Assembly (NCBI GenBank): GCA_963720725.1
Contig: CAVRGN010000013.1
Span: 496,001 to 560,000 of the forward strand
Length of the DNA: 64,000 bases
Source: Benzoatithermus sp963720725
Lineage (GTDB): Bacteria > Pseudomonadota > Alphaproteobacteria > Geminicoccales > Geminicoccaceae
Reading direction: 5' to 3'
In this document: positions 7,779 through 17,164 of the stretch, in pieces
How positions within the stretch are numbered: position 1 is the first letter of the stretch
Layout of the letters: each line of letters opens with the position of its first letter
Translations under genes and position numbers: made by a program
The notes under the pieces: generated by a model
Database searches by the model: none
Told to the model about the DNA's origin: nothing
The model's input: only the letters and a program-made list of their open reading frames with translations

Positions 7779-8959
7779 AGCGGGCGGTCCACCATGTCGA
7801 GATGAAGGTCATCGCCGGCATAGGGATGCGCGTCGGCCACCGCCTCGTCCAGCTCGACGCCGAGGCCCGGTGCCGTCGGCGGGATGACGTAGCCGTCCTC
7901 CCAGCGGATCGGCGTCTTGACGATCTGCCCGTGGAAGCCGCCCCAGGTCAGGATGCTCTCCAGGATCAGGAAGTTGGGCGAGCAGGCGGCGAGCTGCAGG
8001 TTGGCGGCACCCACCACCGGCCCGCAATAGAGGTGGGGTGCTATCTGGGCGTAGTGGGTTTCGGCCATGCCCGCGATCTTCTTGGCCTCGAGCAGGCCGC
8101 CGACCCGGCCGAGGTTCATCTGCAGGATCGAGGCGGCACCGGTCTGCAGGACGCGGGCGAATTCGTACTTGGTGGTCAGCCGCTCCCCGGTGGCGACCGG
8201 AATGTGGACCGCGCGTGCCACCTGCGCCATCTCCTCGGGCATCTCGGGCGGGACCGGCTCCTCGAACCAGAGCGGCTCGTACTTCTCCAGCCGCTTGCCG
8301 AGGCGGATGGCGCCGGAGACGGTGAACTGGCCGTGGGTGCCGAACAGCAGGTCGGCCTTGCCGCCGACCGCCTCGCGCAAGCGGCGGCAGAAGGTCTCCG
8401 ACAGCTCCAGGCGCTCCAGCGAGGGCTGGCGTGGGTCGAACGAGGCGAAGCGGCCGGCGGGGTCGAACTTCAGCGCGGTGAAGCCCTGGGCCACGTACTC
8501 CGCGGCGCGCTGCGCCGACAGGTCGGGATCCGAGTAGATCGCGTCGGTCTCGTCGCCCTGCGGGTAGATGTAGGTGTAGCTGCGCAGGCGCTCGTTCACG
8601 AGCCCGCCCAGGAGCTCGTAGACGGGCTTGCCCACCGCCTTGCCGACGATGTCCCACAAGGCCATCTCGACGGCACTCATGACCCCCATGAGCGAGATGT
8701 CGGGGCGCAGGCTGTAGCCGCGGCCATAGACCTTGCGCCACAGCGCCTCGATCCGGAACGGGTCGGTGCCGATCACGTGGCGCTCGACCACGTCCTCGAT
8801 CATCTTGACGACGACCTTGGGGTGGAAGGTCGCGGCGTAGGCCTCGCCGACACCCTCGATGCCGTCGTCGGTCACCAGCTTCAGGAACACGAAGTAGCGC
8901 CCGCCGAAGCCCGGCGGCGGGTTGCCGACGACCCAGGTCTTGAGGCCGGTGATCTTCAT
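7775..8959 (-). CDS. Mandelate racemase/muconate lactonizing enzyme family protein (sugar-acid dehydratase or isomerase type)
   Basis: This 394-residue enolase-superfamily enzyme has an N-terminal capping domain (MKITGLKTWVVGNPPPGFGG) and a barrel with ALKFDPAG (residues about 165-172), FGTHGQFT, WFEEPVPPE and VATGERLTTKYEF. These are positions where the superfamily carries acid-base and Mg ligands; the two glutamates are present, but the first ligand strand reads GTHGQ rather than the usual Asp-containing motif. Members with this pattern act on sugar acids or their lactones. The start ATG overlaps the alcohol dehydrogenase stop by 4 nt. Substrate undetermined. Confidence 0.88.
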   Translation of the reverse strand: MKITGLKTWVVGNPPPGFGGRYFVFLKLVTDDGIEGVGEAYAATFHPKVVVKMIEDVVERHVIGTDPFRIEALWRKVYGRGYSLRPDISLMGVMSAVEMALWDIVGKAVGKPVYELLGGLVNERLRSYTYIYPQGDETDAIYSDPDLSAQRAAEYVAQGFTALKFDPAGRFASFDPRQPSLERLELSETFCRRLREAVGGKADLLFGTHGQFTVSGAIRLGKRLEKYEPLWFEEPVPPEMPEEMAQVARAVHIPVATGERLTTKYEFARVLQTGAASILQMNLGRVGGLLEAKKIAGMAETHYAQIAPHLYCGPVVGAANLQLAACSPNFLILESILTWGGFHGQIVKTPIRWEDGYVIPPTAPGLGVELDEAVADAHPYAGDDLHLDMVDRPL

Positions 8960-10038
8960 GGGAACACGATCACGTTGCGCAGGGCCTCGCCCCTGACGAC
9001 GCCGGCCACGGCCTCGTTGACCTCCTCGAGCGGAAAGCGGCCGGAGATCAGCTCGTCCAGCTTGAGCCGGCCCTGGCGGTAGAGGTCGACCAGCATCGGC
9101 ACGTCGATGCGGATCCGGGCCGAGCCCATCTTCGAGCCCAGCACGCGCCGGCCGTAGCTTGCCACGTCGCTCGGATCGAAGCCGGTGATCACGCCGGCGG
9201 GCGGCATGCCGACGATAACCGCCGCGCCGCCGCGTGCGAGCAGGTCGAAGGACTGCTCGACCGCGGCCTTGGCGCCGACCGTGACGAACACGTAATCGGC
9301 GCCGCGGCCGCCCGTGAGCTGGCGGACGGCAGCGGGCAGGTCGTCCTTGCCAGGGTCGAGCGTGTGGGTGGCGCCGAAACGGCGCGCCGCGGCAAGCTTG
9401 CTGGCCGAGAGATCGACCGCGATCACCGAGCGCGCCCCGCACAAGGCAGCACCCTGGACGCTGTTGAGCCCCACGCCGCCGGTGCCGATGACGACGACCT
9501 CCGCGCCGGCGGGTACCTGGGCGGTATTGAACACGGCGCCGAGCCCGGTGATCACGCCGCAGGCGAGCAGCGAGGCACTGTCCAGCGGCACGTCCTTGGG
9601 GATCGCCACCACCTGGGAGGCATGCACGGTCACCCGCTCGGCGAACGCGCCGGTGCGCATCGCCTGATGCAACGGCGCGCCGTCGACCGCACTGAGCGGG
9701 CCTTCCGCGTCGAGGCGGAAGCGGCCATCGCACAACACGAGCTTGCCCTGCACGCAGTAGTGGCAGGCACCGCAGGAGCGGATCAAGGTGACCACCACGT
9801 GGTCGCCGGGAGCGAGGCCGATCACGCCCGGTCCGACGGTCTCGATCAATCCCGCGGCCTCGTGGCCGTAGACGGCCGGGAGCATGCCGCCCCAGCCGCC
9901 CTGCATGTAGGTGATGTCGCTGTGGCAGACGGCGCAGGCGGCGATCTTGACCGTCACCTCACCCGCCTGCGGCGGCTCCAGCCGCACCTCCTCGACCCTC
10001 AACGGCGCACCGAACTCGCGGCAGACCGCAGCCTTCAT
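8956..10038 (-). CDS. Zinc-dependent alcohol dehydrogenase (MDR superfamily)
   Basis: A 360-residue medium-chain dehydrogenase that oxidises an alcohol or polyol with NAD. Catalytic zinc ligands are in CAVCHSD (residues about 36-42) and the GHE motif of AVYGHEAAG. The structural zinc loop is SCGACHYCVQGKLVLC, and the cofactor fold begins at VVIGTGGVGLNSVQGA. I use the ATG at 10038 (MKAAVCREFG), the family's usual beginning, rather than far upstream codons. It is the first gene of the four-gene minus-strand operon ending at 6464 and is divergent from the decarboxylase at 10316. Likely role: first oxidation step of a polyol or hydroxy-compound, before the enolase-superfamily enzyme. Confidence 0.92.
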   Translation of the reverse strand: MKAAVCREFGAPLRVEEVRLEPPQAGEVTVKIAACAVCHSDITYMQGGWGGMLPAVYGHEAAGLIETVGPGVIGLAPGDHVVVTLIRSCGACHYCVQGKLVLCDGRFRLDAEGPLSAVDGAPLHQAMRTGAFAERVTVHASQVVAIPKDVPLDSASLLACGVITGLGAVFNTAQVPAGAEVVVIGTGGVGLNSVQGAALCGARSVIAVDLSASKLAAARRFGATHTLDPGKDDLPAAVRQLTGGRGADYVFVTVGAKAAVEQSFDLLARGGAAVIVGMPPAGVITGFDPSDVASYGRRVLGSKMGSARIRIDVPMLVDLYRQGRLKLDELISGRFPLEEVNEAVAGVVRGEALRNVIVFP

Positions 10039-10315
10039 CGTCCATCGCCCCCGAGCGCACGGCCGTGGCCGTGCCTGGCCAGCGTCGTCGCCGGCGAGCT
10101 TGTGCGCGCAAGATTTGGCCGTGACAAGCGGCGGGTCGCCAGCCGAGCCCGGCAATCGCCACGGGCCAAATCACCCTCGGTCATGGCCGGCAATCGGCAA
10201 TAATTTGGGTCCGGATCCTCGCTGGCGCCCTGTTCCGGGCGATCTTCGCTGGCGTCGCGGCCGAAATCCGGTCATCTTCCCACGGACGCGGACACATCCG
10301 GGCGGGGGAGAGCGG

Positions 10316-13086
10316 ATGGACGAGGTCAAGCCCAAGCAGCGGGCGAAGCGTCGCAAGCTGACCTTCAGCCAGTATTACAACGCCAGCCAGCTGCGGGCCG
10401 ATACCTGGAACCGTCTCAAGCACGACGCCTTGAGGCTCGCCGAGACCGCCTCCAACCAGCGTGACCTGTCGCGACTGCGCGACAGCGTGGCCGAGGCGCT
10501 CGATCTCCTGGAGCCGATCGAAAGCTATTGGGTGTTTCCCGGCCGCGACGCGGTCGCCGGCCTGCGGCGCCTGCTCGACACCGAGGACTATCGCAATCTC
10601 GGCGCGCTCGCCGGCCGCATCGTCCGCGCCCTGGGCAGCGACGCCTACCGCCGTCGGGCCGTCTCGCTGCGCACCTCGCAGGAGGCCGCCGAAACCGAGA
10701 GCGAGATCGAGGCCGCCGAGCATCTGGGAGAGGAGTTGGCGCACGGCCGCCCCTATTTCGAGGTGCTGGTGGTCGACACCATGGGGCCGCTGCAGGAGGC
10801 GTCCCTCAAGTCCGGGATGCGCAACGCCAGGCGACCTGACGATCCGTTCCTCTACGAGCTGCTGGTCGTGCAGAGCGTCGAGGACGCGCTGATCGCGATC
10901 CACACCAACTTCAACATCCAGACCGTCGTCATCCGCTTCAGCTTCCCCTTCCACAGCGTCCATCCGATACCGACGCTGCAGCGCGAGCTGTTCGGGGTGG
11001 ATCAGAGTGCGTTCGAAGCGGTATCGCCCGCCGACCGTGGTATCCTGCTGTGCGAGCTGATCGGCCGGTTGCGGCCTGAGCTCTGCGTCTACATCGTCAC
11101 CGACGTCTCGATCGAGGAGATGGCCGGGCGCACGCCGCCCAACTGCCTGCGGGTGTTCTACCAGCAGGAGGACTTCCTCGAGCTCCACCTCAACATCCTG
11201 CGCGGCGTCAACTCCCGCTACCAGACGCCGTTCTTCACCGCGCTCAAGGAATACAGCCGCCAGCCGACCGGCGTCTTCCACGCCATGCCGATCAGCCGTG
11301 GCAAGTCGATCACCAAGTCCCACTGGATCCAGGACATGGGCCAGTTCTATGGGATGAACATCTTCCTCGCCGAAACCTCGGCCACCTCAGGTGGACTTCG
11401 ACTCGCTGCTGGAGCCGACCGGGCCGATCAAGAAGGCGCAGGAGCTGGCGGCGCGCGCGTTCGGGGCGCAGCGTACCTACTTCGTCACCAACGGCACCTC
11501 GACCGCCAACAAGATCGTCATGCAGGCGCTCGCACAGCCGGGCGACATCTTTCTGGTCGACCGCGACTGCCACAAGTCGCACCATTACGGCCTCGTGCTC
11601 GCCGGGGCGCAAGTCGTCTATCTCGACAGCTATCCCTTGCACCCCTACTCGATGTACGGGGCCGTGCCCCTGCGCGAGATCAAGCATCGCCTGCTCGAAT
11701 TCAAGAAGGCCGGCAAGCTGGACCGGATCAAGGCGCTGCTGCTCACCAACTGCACGTTCGACGGCATCGTCTACAACGTGCGGCGCGTGATGGAAGAGTG
11801 CCTTGCCATCAAGCCGGATCTGGTCTTCTTCTGGGACGAGGCTTGGTTCGCGTTCGCGCGCTGCGGCGTCACCTACCGCCAGCGCACCGGCATGGCGACA
11901 GCTGCCGGGCTACGCCAGAAGTACCGCAGCGAGAAGTACCGCGAGGAATACGCGGAATTCCGCAAGAATTTCGACGAGAGCGACGACAATGCCTGGCTGG
12001 AGCAGCGGCTCCTGCCCGACCCAGACAAGGTGCGGATCCGGGTCTACGTCACCCACTCGACCCACAAGACGCTGACCAGTCTGCGTCAGGGCTCCATGAT
12101 TCATGTCTACGATCAGGACTTCCAGCACAAGGTTTCCGATACGTTCCACGAAGCCTACATGACCCACACCTCGACTTCGCCCAACTACCAGATCGTGGCC
12201 TCGCTCGATGTCGGCCGGCGCCAGCTCGAGCTCGAGGGCTTCGAGTTGGTCAAGAAGCAGGTCGAAATGGCCATGGTGCTGCGCGAGAAGGTGGCCACCA
12301 ACCCCCTGCTGAGCCGCTATTTCCGCTTTCTCACCGTGAAGGACATGGTTCCGCCCGAATACCGCAAGAGCGGGATCGAGGCCTATTATGAACCCGACAA
12401 GGGCTGGACCGACTTCTTCGAGGCTTGGCGCATCGACGAATTCGTCCTCGACCCCAGCCGCCTGACGCTCGAGGTCGGCAAGACGGGCGTCGACGGCAAC
12501 ACGTTCAAGAACGCCTACCTGATGAACAAATACGGCATCCAGATCAACAAGACCTCGCGCAACACCGTGCTGTTCATGACCAATATCGGCACGACCCGGA
12601 GTTCGGTCGCCTACCTGATCGACGTGCTGGTGCGCATCGCGAGGGAGTTGGAAGCGGAGCACGAGGATTCCAGCCCAGCCGAGCGGGCGGTGCTCGAGCG
12701 CCGGGTGCACAGCCTGACCCACGATCTGCCCGATCTGCCCGACTTCAGCTACTTCCACGACCGATTCCGCCCGGACCCGAAGGCCAGCACGCCGGAAGGC
12801 ATCACCCGCGACGCCTTCTTCCTCGCCTACAACGATGACGCCTGCGAGTACCTGCCGCACCTTGACGGCACCATCGACGGGCTGATGGACTCGGGTCGCG
12901 AGATCGTCTCGGCGATCTTCGTCATTCCCTATCCGCCCGGGTTCCCGATCCTGGTCCCCGGACAGGTCCTGAGTTCGCGAAATCCTCGATTTCCTGCGCA
13001 AGCTCGACGTCACCGAGATTCACGGGCTTCGGCCCGAATTGGGCTTGCGCGTGTTCAAGCAGTCCGCTTTGGAGCATGTGGCCTGA
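10316..13086 (+). pseudogene. Large Orn/Lys/Arg decarboxylase-like PLP enzyme, frame broken at two sites
   Basis: Repaired, this would be a 922-residue fold-I PLP decarboxylase: an N-terminal helical/wing region (YFEVLVVDTMGP, VVIRFSFPF), the AETSATSGGLDSLLEPTGP substrate/PLP region, FVTNGTSTANKIV, FWDEAWFAF and the PLP lysine in THSTHKTL. Two single-base insertions break it. The first is an extra T at 11397-11398 (repair gives GGLDSLLEP). The second is an extra T at 12974-12975 (repair gives LSREILDFLRKLDVTEIHG and the end at 13086). Both repaired sites become GANTC. ATG 10316 follows GGGGGAGA. It heads a unit with gltS, TAXI and a fold-III decarboxylase. I label it pseudogene because the frame is broken as given, but sequencing error is likely. 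Confidence 0.88.
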
Positions 13087-13129
13087 GACTTGCTGCATCA
13101 CAATCAACGAACAACCGCAGGAGACGCCA

Positions 13130-14347
13130 GTGCAGGTGGATGTCAACGTCGTCCTGACCCTTGTCGTGGCCATCGCTGTCCTGCTTCTCGGCAGGGTAGT
13201 CGTCGCGCATGTCGGCTTCCTCAATCGCTATAGTATCCCCGACCCCGTCGTGGGCGGCCTGATCGCGGCCTTCGTGATCACCGCGCTGCGGTTCGGCGCC
13301 GACATGCGCATCTCGTTCGACATGTCGCTGCAGAGCACCCTGCTGCTGGCGTTCTTCTCGACCATCGGCCTGAGCGCCGACGTGCGCATGTTGGCCAAGG
13401 GCGGCATGCGGCTGGTGGTGTTGCTCGTGGTCGTCACCGTGTTCCTGCTCCTCCAGAACGCGCTCGGGGTCGGTGCGGCGATAGCGCTCGACATGAACCC
13501 GCTGGTAGGGCTGCTGGCCGGATCGGTCACCATGTCCGGCGGACATGGCACCGGTGCGGCCTATGCCAAGCTGTTCGGCGAGGTCAACAACCTGCAGGGT
13601 GCGATGGAGATCGCCATGGCCTGCGCCACCTTCGGCCTGGTCATGGGCGGGATCATCGGCGGCCCGGTCGCTGAAAGATTGATCAACAAGCACGGCCTGC
13701 GCGGAACGGCCATGACGCCAGATCCGCAGGAGCTGACGGCACCTGGCGAACTCGGTCCGGAGGAACGGCGCCCGCTCAGCCCGGAATCCTTCTTCGAGAC
13801 GGTCGCGCTGATCCTGTTCTGCGTCGGTCTGGGCAGCCTGATCGCCGCCTGGGTCAAGATCCCGTGGTTCACCCTGCCCACCTTCGTCTGGTGCCTGCTG
13901 GTCGGCATCGTGGTCTGCAACGTGATGAGCGCCACGCGGATCTACCGCATCGATACCGCCACCCTGGAGCTCTTGGGCACGGTCTGTCTGTCCCTGTTCC
14001 TGGCCATGGCGCTGATGGCGCTCAAGCTCTGGGAGCTGGTGGGCCTGGCCCTGCCGGTGATCGCGATCCTGGCCGTCCAGACCCTGCTCATGGCCGCGTA
14101 CGCCACTTACGTGACGTTCCCGGTGATGGGACGGAACTACGACGCCGCGGTGATCGCCGCCGGCCATTGCGGCTTCGGCCTCGGCGCGACACCCACCGCG
14201 ATCGCCAACATGCAGGCGGTGACCGGTCGGCACGGGCACTCGACCCTGGCTTTCCTGCTGATCCCGATCATCGGCGCGTTCCTGATCGACATCACCAACG
14301 CCCTGATCATCCAGGGCTACCTGAGCCTGCCGCAGTTCGGCTTTTGA
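13130..14347 (+). CDS. gltS: GltS-type sodium/glutamate symporter
   Basis: An inner-membrane secondary transporter of 405 residues, the normal GltS length, with about ten or more hydrophobic segments. Family marks are the paired re-entrant motifs GSVTMSGGHGTGAAYAKLF (about residues 130-150) and AGHCGFGLGATPTAIANM (about 342-360), consistent with Na-coupled glutamate transport. The GTG start at 13130 is preferred because GCAGGAG lies just upstream; earlier in-frame codons fall in the decarboxylase end. It sits 43 nt after the decarboxylase and 11 nt before the TAXI lipoprotein, so co-transcription is likely. Substrate may differ from glutamate given the amino-acid decarboxylases on both sides. 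Confidence 0.92.
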   Translation: MQVDVNVVLTLVVAIAVLLLGRVVVAHVGFLNRYSIPDPVVGGLIAAFVITALRFGADMRISFDMSLQSTLLLAFFSTIGLSADVRMLAKGGMRLVVLLVVVTVFLLLQNALGVGAAIALDMNPLVGLLAGSVTMSGGHGTGAAYAKLFGEVNNLQGAMEIAMACATFGLVMGGIIGGPVAERLINKHGLRGTAMTPDPQELTAPGELGPEERRPLSPESFFETVALILFCVGLGSLIAAWVKIPWFTLPTFVWCLLVGIVVCNVMSATRIYRIDTATLELLGTVCLSLFLAMALMALKLWELVGLALPVIAILAVQTLLMAAYATYVTFPVMGRNYDAAVIAAGHCGFGLGATPTAIANMQAVTGRHGHSTLAFLLIPIIGAFLIDITNALIIQGYLSLPQFGF

Positions 14348-14358
14348 GGAGCGGAGCC

Positions 14359-15852
14359 ATGAAGGGTCTTCGTCACTTCGCGACCGTTCTCGTCCTCTTC
14401 GCGGGCTTTGCGCTTGCCGGCTGCGACTCCGCGCCGGACGAGGCGGCCGTGCGGGAGGTCCTTCAAGAACGCCTGGCGGCCGCCCTGAAACCGCCGGTCA
14501 CCGACATCACCGCCTTTCGCCGGCTGGGCAGCGGACCGCTGCCTGCCACGCCGGACGGCAATGCGCGCCAAATCGTCTATTACAACGCGGTCCTCAAGCT
14601 GAGCCAGGATGTCGACTTCGCATCGTGGAACGGCCTGAACGCCACAGCCTTCGCGACGCTGCTCGGCTCGTCCGAGCGCGGCATCACCGGGATCGCGCCC
14701 AACGGCAACAAGGCCGGCGACGAGCTTCGGGTCCATGGCAGCGCCACCTTCGTCCAGCGTGACGGGACATGGCACGCCGTGCCTTGGGTGGCGCCCGAGC
14801 GGGGCGTCGCCTCGCCCGAGAACAACACGGGGCCGCCGAGCGAGGCCAAGCGGTTGTTGGATCAGGTGCAGCAGATGCTGGGTGGCAGCGATCGGGCGCT
14901 GCGCAGCACGATCGTCACCGAGGAACTCGCCAAGGCCTACGCGCAGATGCAGCTCCGCATCGACCGGCTCGACCGCGATCTGGTCATCGCCGGAGGGCCG
15001 GAAGGTGGCGAGTATGCCGGCGTGGCCGCCCTGCTGGCGTCGCGGCTGGCGACCCAGGGGTTGAAGGTGCGCGCCGCCACGACGGCCGGCAGCTACGACA
15101 ATGTTCGCATGATCGCCCAGAAGCAGGCCGATGTCGGCCTGGTGCAGAGCGACGTCGCCGCAGCCGCGGCCAGCGGCACCGGTGCGTTCGCGAGCGACGG
15201 CGCCATGTCCGATCTTCGCGCGCTGGGCAGTCTGTTCCCCGAGGCGATCCAGATCGTCGCTGCCCCCGACTCGACCATCGCCTCGGTCGCCGATCTCAAG
15301 GGCAAGCGGGTGGATATCGGTCAGCCTGGCTCCGGCACGCGGGCGAATGCCGAGGCGGTCCTGGCCGCCAGCGGCGTGGCGGTGTCCGACCTCGCCGAGG
15401 TCAAGGGCGCCGGTCTGGTCGGCGGGCTGCGGATGCTCGCCGCCGGCGAGGTCGACGCGGTGATCACCACCCTGGCGGCACCGGGCTACGCATTGCAGCA
15501 GGCCGCAGCCGGCCCAGGCATCAAGCTGATCCCGATCGGGGTTCAGGAGCGCTCGATCCTGGCCGGCGCCGAGTCCGACCTGGTCCCGATCACCCTGCCG
15601 CCCAATACCTATCCCGGCCAGACGGAGACCGTGGAAACCATGGCGGTGACGGCATTGCTGGTCGGCACCGCCGCCATGCCGGATTCGACGGTCGAGACCA
15701 TCATGGCCGACATGTTCGGCGGTATCGACTTCATCGCCGCGGGCAGCACCGCCGGGTCGCTGATCACGAAGGCGACGGGCCGCACCGGCCTGACGGTCCC
15801 GTTGCATCCGGCGGCCGAGCGGTATCTGCTCCGCTCGTCCGAAACGCAGTAG
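14359..15852 (+). CDS. TAXI-family solute-binding lipoprotein with an extra N-terminal domain
   Basis: This 497-residue protein begins with a lipoprotein signal (lipobox FALAGC, Cys22). Residues about 25-200 form an extra region of unknown fold, and the TRAP-associated extracytoplasmic immunogenic (TAXI) domain runs from about 208 (VIAGGPEGGEYAG, AQKQADVGLVQSDV, KGKRVDIGQPGSGTRANAE). TAXI proteins normally feed fused DctQM membrane subunits, but none is adjacent; the neighbour is a GltS symporter. Characterised TAXI proteins include glutamate/glutamine binders, which makes a shared substrate with GltS plausible (inference). ATG 14359 has GAGG upstream. It is followed 7 nt later by the fold-III decarboxylase. 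Confidence 0.9.
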   Translation: MKGLRHFATVLVLFAGFALAGCDSAPDEAAVREVLQERLAAALKPPVTDITAFRRLGSGPLPATPDGNARQIVYYNAVLKLSQDVDFASWNGLNATAFATLLGSSERGITGIAPNGNKAGDELRVHGSATFVQRDGTWHAVPWVAPERGVASPENNTGPPSEAKRLLDQVQQMLGGSDRALRSTIVTEELAKAYAQMQLRIDRLDRDLVIAGGPEGGEYAGVAALLASRLATQGLKVRAATTAGSYDNVRMIAQKQADVGLVQSDVAAAAASGTGAFASDGAMSDLRALGSLFPEAIQIVAAPDSTIASVADLKGKRVDIGQPGSGTRANAEAVLAASGVAVSDLAEVKGAGLVGGLRMLAAGEVDAVITTLAAPGYALQQAAAGPGIKLIPIGVQERSILAGAESDLVPITLPPNTYPGQTETVETMAVTALLVGTAAMPDSTVETIMADMFGGIDFIAAGSTAGSLITKATGRTGLTVPLHPAAERYLLRSSETQ

Positions 15853-15859
15853 GGACGCG

Positions 15860-17155
15860 ATGGACGACACCCTTTCCCCCCGCAAGGCCGCCGTCGCGCA
15901 AGCGGCGGTGGCGCAGGACCTGCTTGGCGGCGAGATCCTGCTCGCCGGGTTCGTCGACCTGGGAGGGATGCGGGCGGCGGTCGGTGCCCTGCGGGCGAGT
16001 TTCCCCGACCACTTCAGGCACGCCTTCGCCGCCAAGGCGGGCTGCCTGGAGGGCATCCTTCGCCCGCTGCGCGAATTGGGCATGGCGTGCGAGGTGGCCA
16101 GCCCGGGCGAGCTCGCGCAGGCGATGCAGGCGGGCTTTCCCGCCGAGCAGATCGTCTTCAACTCGCCGGCCAAGACCCGCGGCGAGATCGAGGTCGCGCT
16201 GCGCCACGGCATGACCTTGAACATCGACAGCTTCCAGGAGCTGGATCGGGTCGATGCCGCCATGCGCGCGCTCGGCGGCTCGCGCGCGGTGATCGGCGTG
16301 CGCATCAATCCGCAGGTGGGTGTCGGCACCATCGCGGCCATGAGCACGGCGACGCGGACCTCGAAGTTCGGCATCGCACTCGACGATCCGGGGAATCGGA
16401 AGCGGATCGTCGATGCCTACCTCGCCCGGCCGTGGCTCACCTGCGTGCACACCCATGTGGGCTCGCAGGGCTGCCCGCTCGAGCTGATCGCCGGCGGCGT
16501 CGGCAAGGCCGTTGCCCTGGCGCACGAGATCAACGACGCGGTCGGGCGACGCCAGGTGGCCACCGTCGACATCGGCGGTGGTCTGCCGGTGAATTTCGAG
16601 AGCGACGAGGTCTCGCCGACCTACGGCGAATATGCCGCGATCCTGCGCGACAACGTGCCGGCGCTGTTCAGCGGCGAGTTCCAGGTGATCACCGAGTTCG
16701 GCCGCTCGATCATGGCCAAGAACGGGTTCATCCTCGGCCGGGTCGAGTACACCAAGCTCACCGGCGGTCGGCATATCGCGATCACCCATGCCGGCGCACA
16801 GGTGGCGACCCGGACCGTGTTCATGCCGGAGCTGTGGCCGATCCGCGTCAGCGCTCTCGATCCGAGAGGTCGACCCAAGGCGGGCGCGAAGGTGGCGCAG
16901 GACGTGGCCGGCCCCTGCTGCTTCGCCGGCGACATCATCGCCAGCCGCCGCCTGTTGCCACCGCTGGAGCCCGACGACTGGGTCCTGCTGCACGACACCG
17001 GCGCCTACTACTTTTCCACGCCGTTCGTGTACAACAGCCTGCCGCGTGTCGCTGTCCACGGCTTCGACGTGGAGGGCGGCGAAGTCGAGTTCAAGCTCCT
17101 CCGCCGTGAGGAAACGGTGGCGGAGGTCGTGGCAGCGACGGCCTTGCCGCGGTGA
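15860..17155 (+). CDS. Fold-III PLP decarboxylase (diaminopimelate/ornithine decarboxylase-like)
   Basis: A 431-residue enzyme of the alanine-racemase-fold decarboxylases. The PLP lysine is in HAFAAKAG (about residue 56), HTHVGSQG holds the barrel His, DIGGGLPVN is the glycine-rich phosphate-binding loop, and GPCCFAGDII supplies the Cys-x(3)-Asp pair that completes the active site across the dimer. These marks match lysA-type and ornithine/arginine decarboxylases; substrate specificity is not decidable by eye. It follows the TAXI gene by 7 nt and ends 9 nt before priA (convergent). Having both PLP decarboxylase folds in one unit is unusual. Confidence 0.88.
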   Translation: MDDTLSPRKAAVAQAAVAQDLLGGEILLAGFVDLGGMRAAVGALRASFPDHFRHAFAAKAGCLEGILRPLRELGMACEVASPGELAQAMQAGFPAEQIVFNSPAKTRGEIEVALRHGMTLNIDSFQELDRVDAAMRALGGSRAVIGVRINPQVGVGTIAAMSTATRTSKFGIALDDPGNRKRIVDAYLARPWLTCVHTHVGSQGCPLELIAGGVGKAVALAHEINDAVGRRQVATVDIGGGLPVNFESDEVSPTYGEYAAILRDNVPALFSGEFQVITEFGRSIMAKNGFILGRVEYTKLTGGRHIAITHAGAQVATRTVFMPELWPIRVSALDPRGRPKAGAKVAQDVAGPCCFAGDIIASRRLLPPLEPDDWVLLHDTGAYYFSTPFVYNSLPRVAVHGFDVEGGEVEFKLLRREETVAEVVAATALPR

Positions 17156-17164
17156 GCACTGCGG

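Noticed and set aside
10316..13086. Programmed +1 frameshifting in the decarboxylase gene
   Set aside because: Two sites, no slippery motif or stop codon at the shift as in known +1 systems, and both coincide with GANTC; an error or mutation is simpler.
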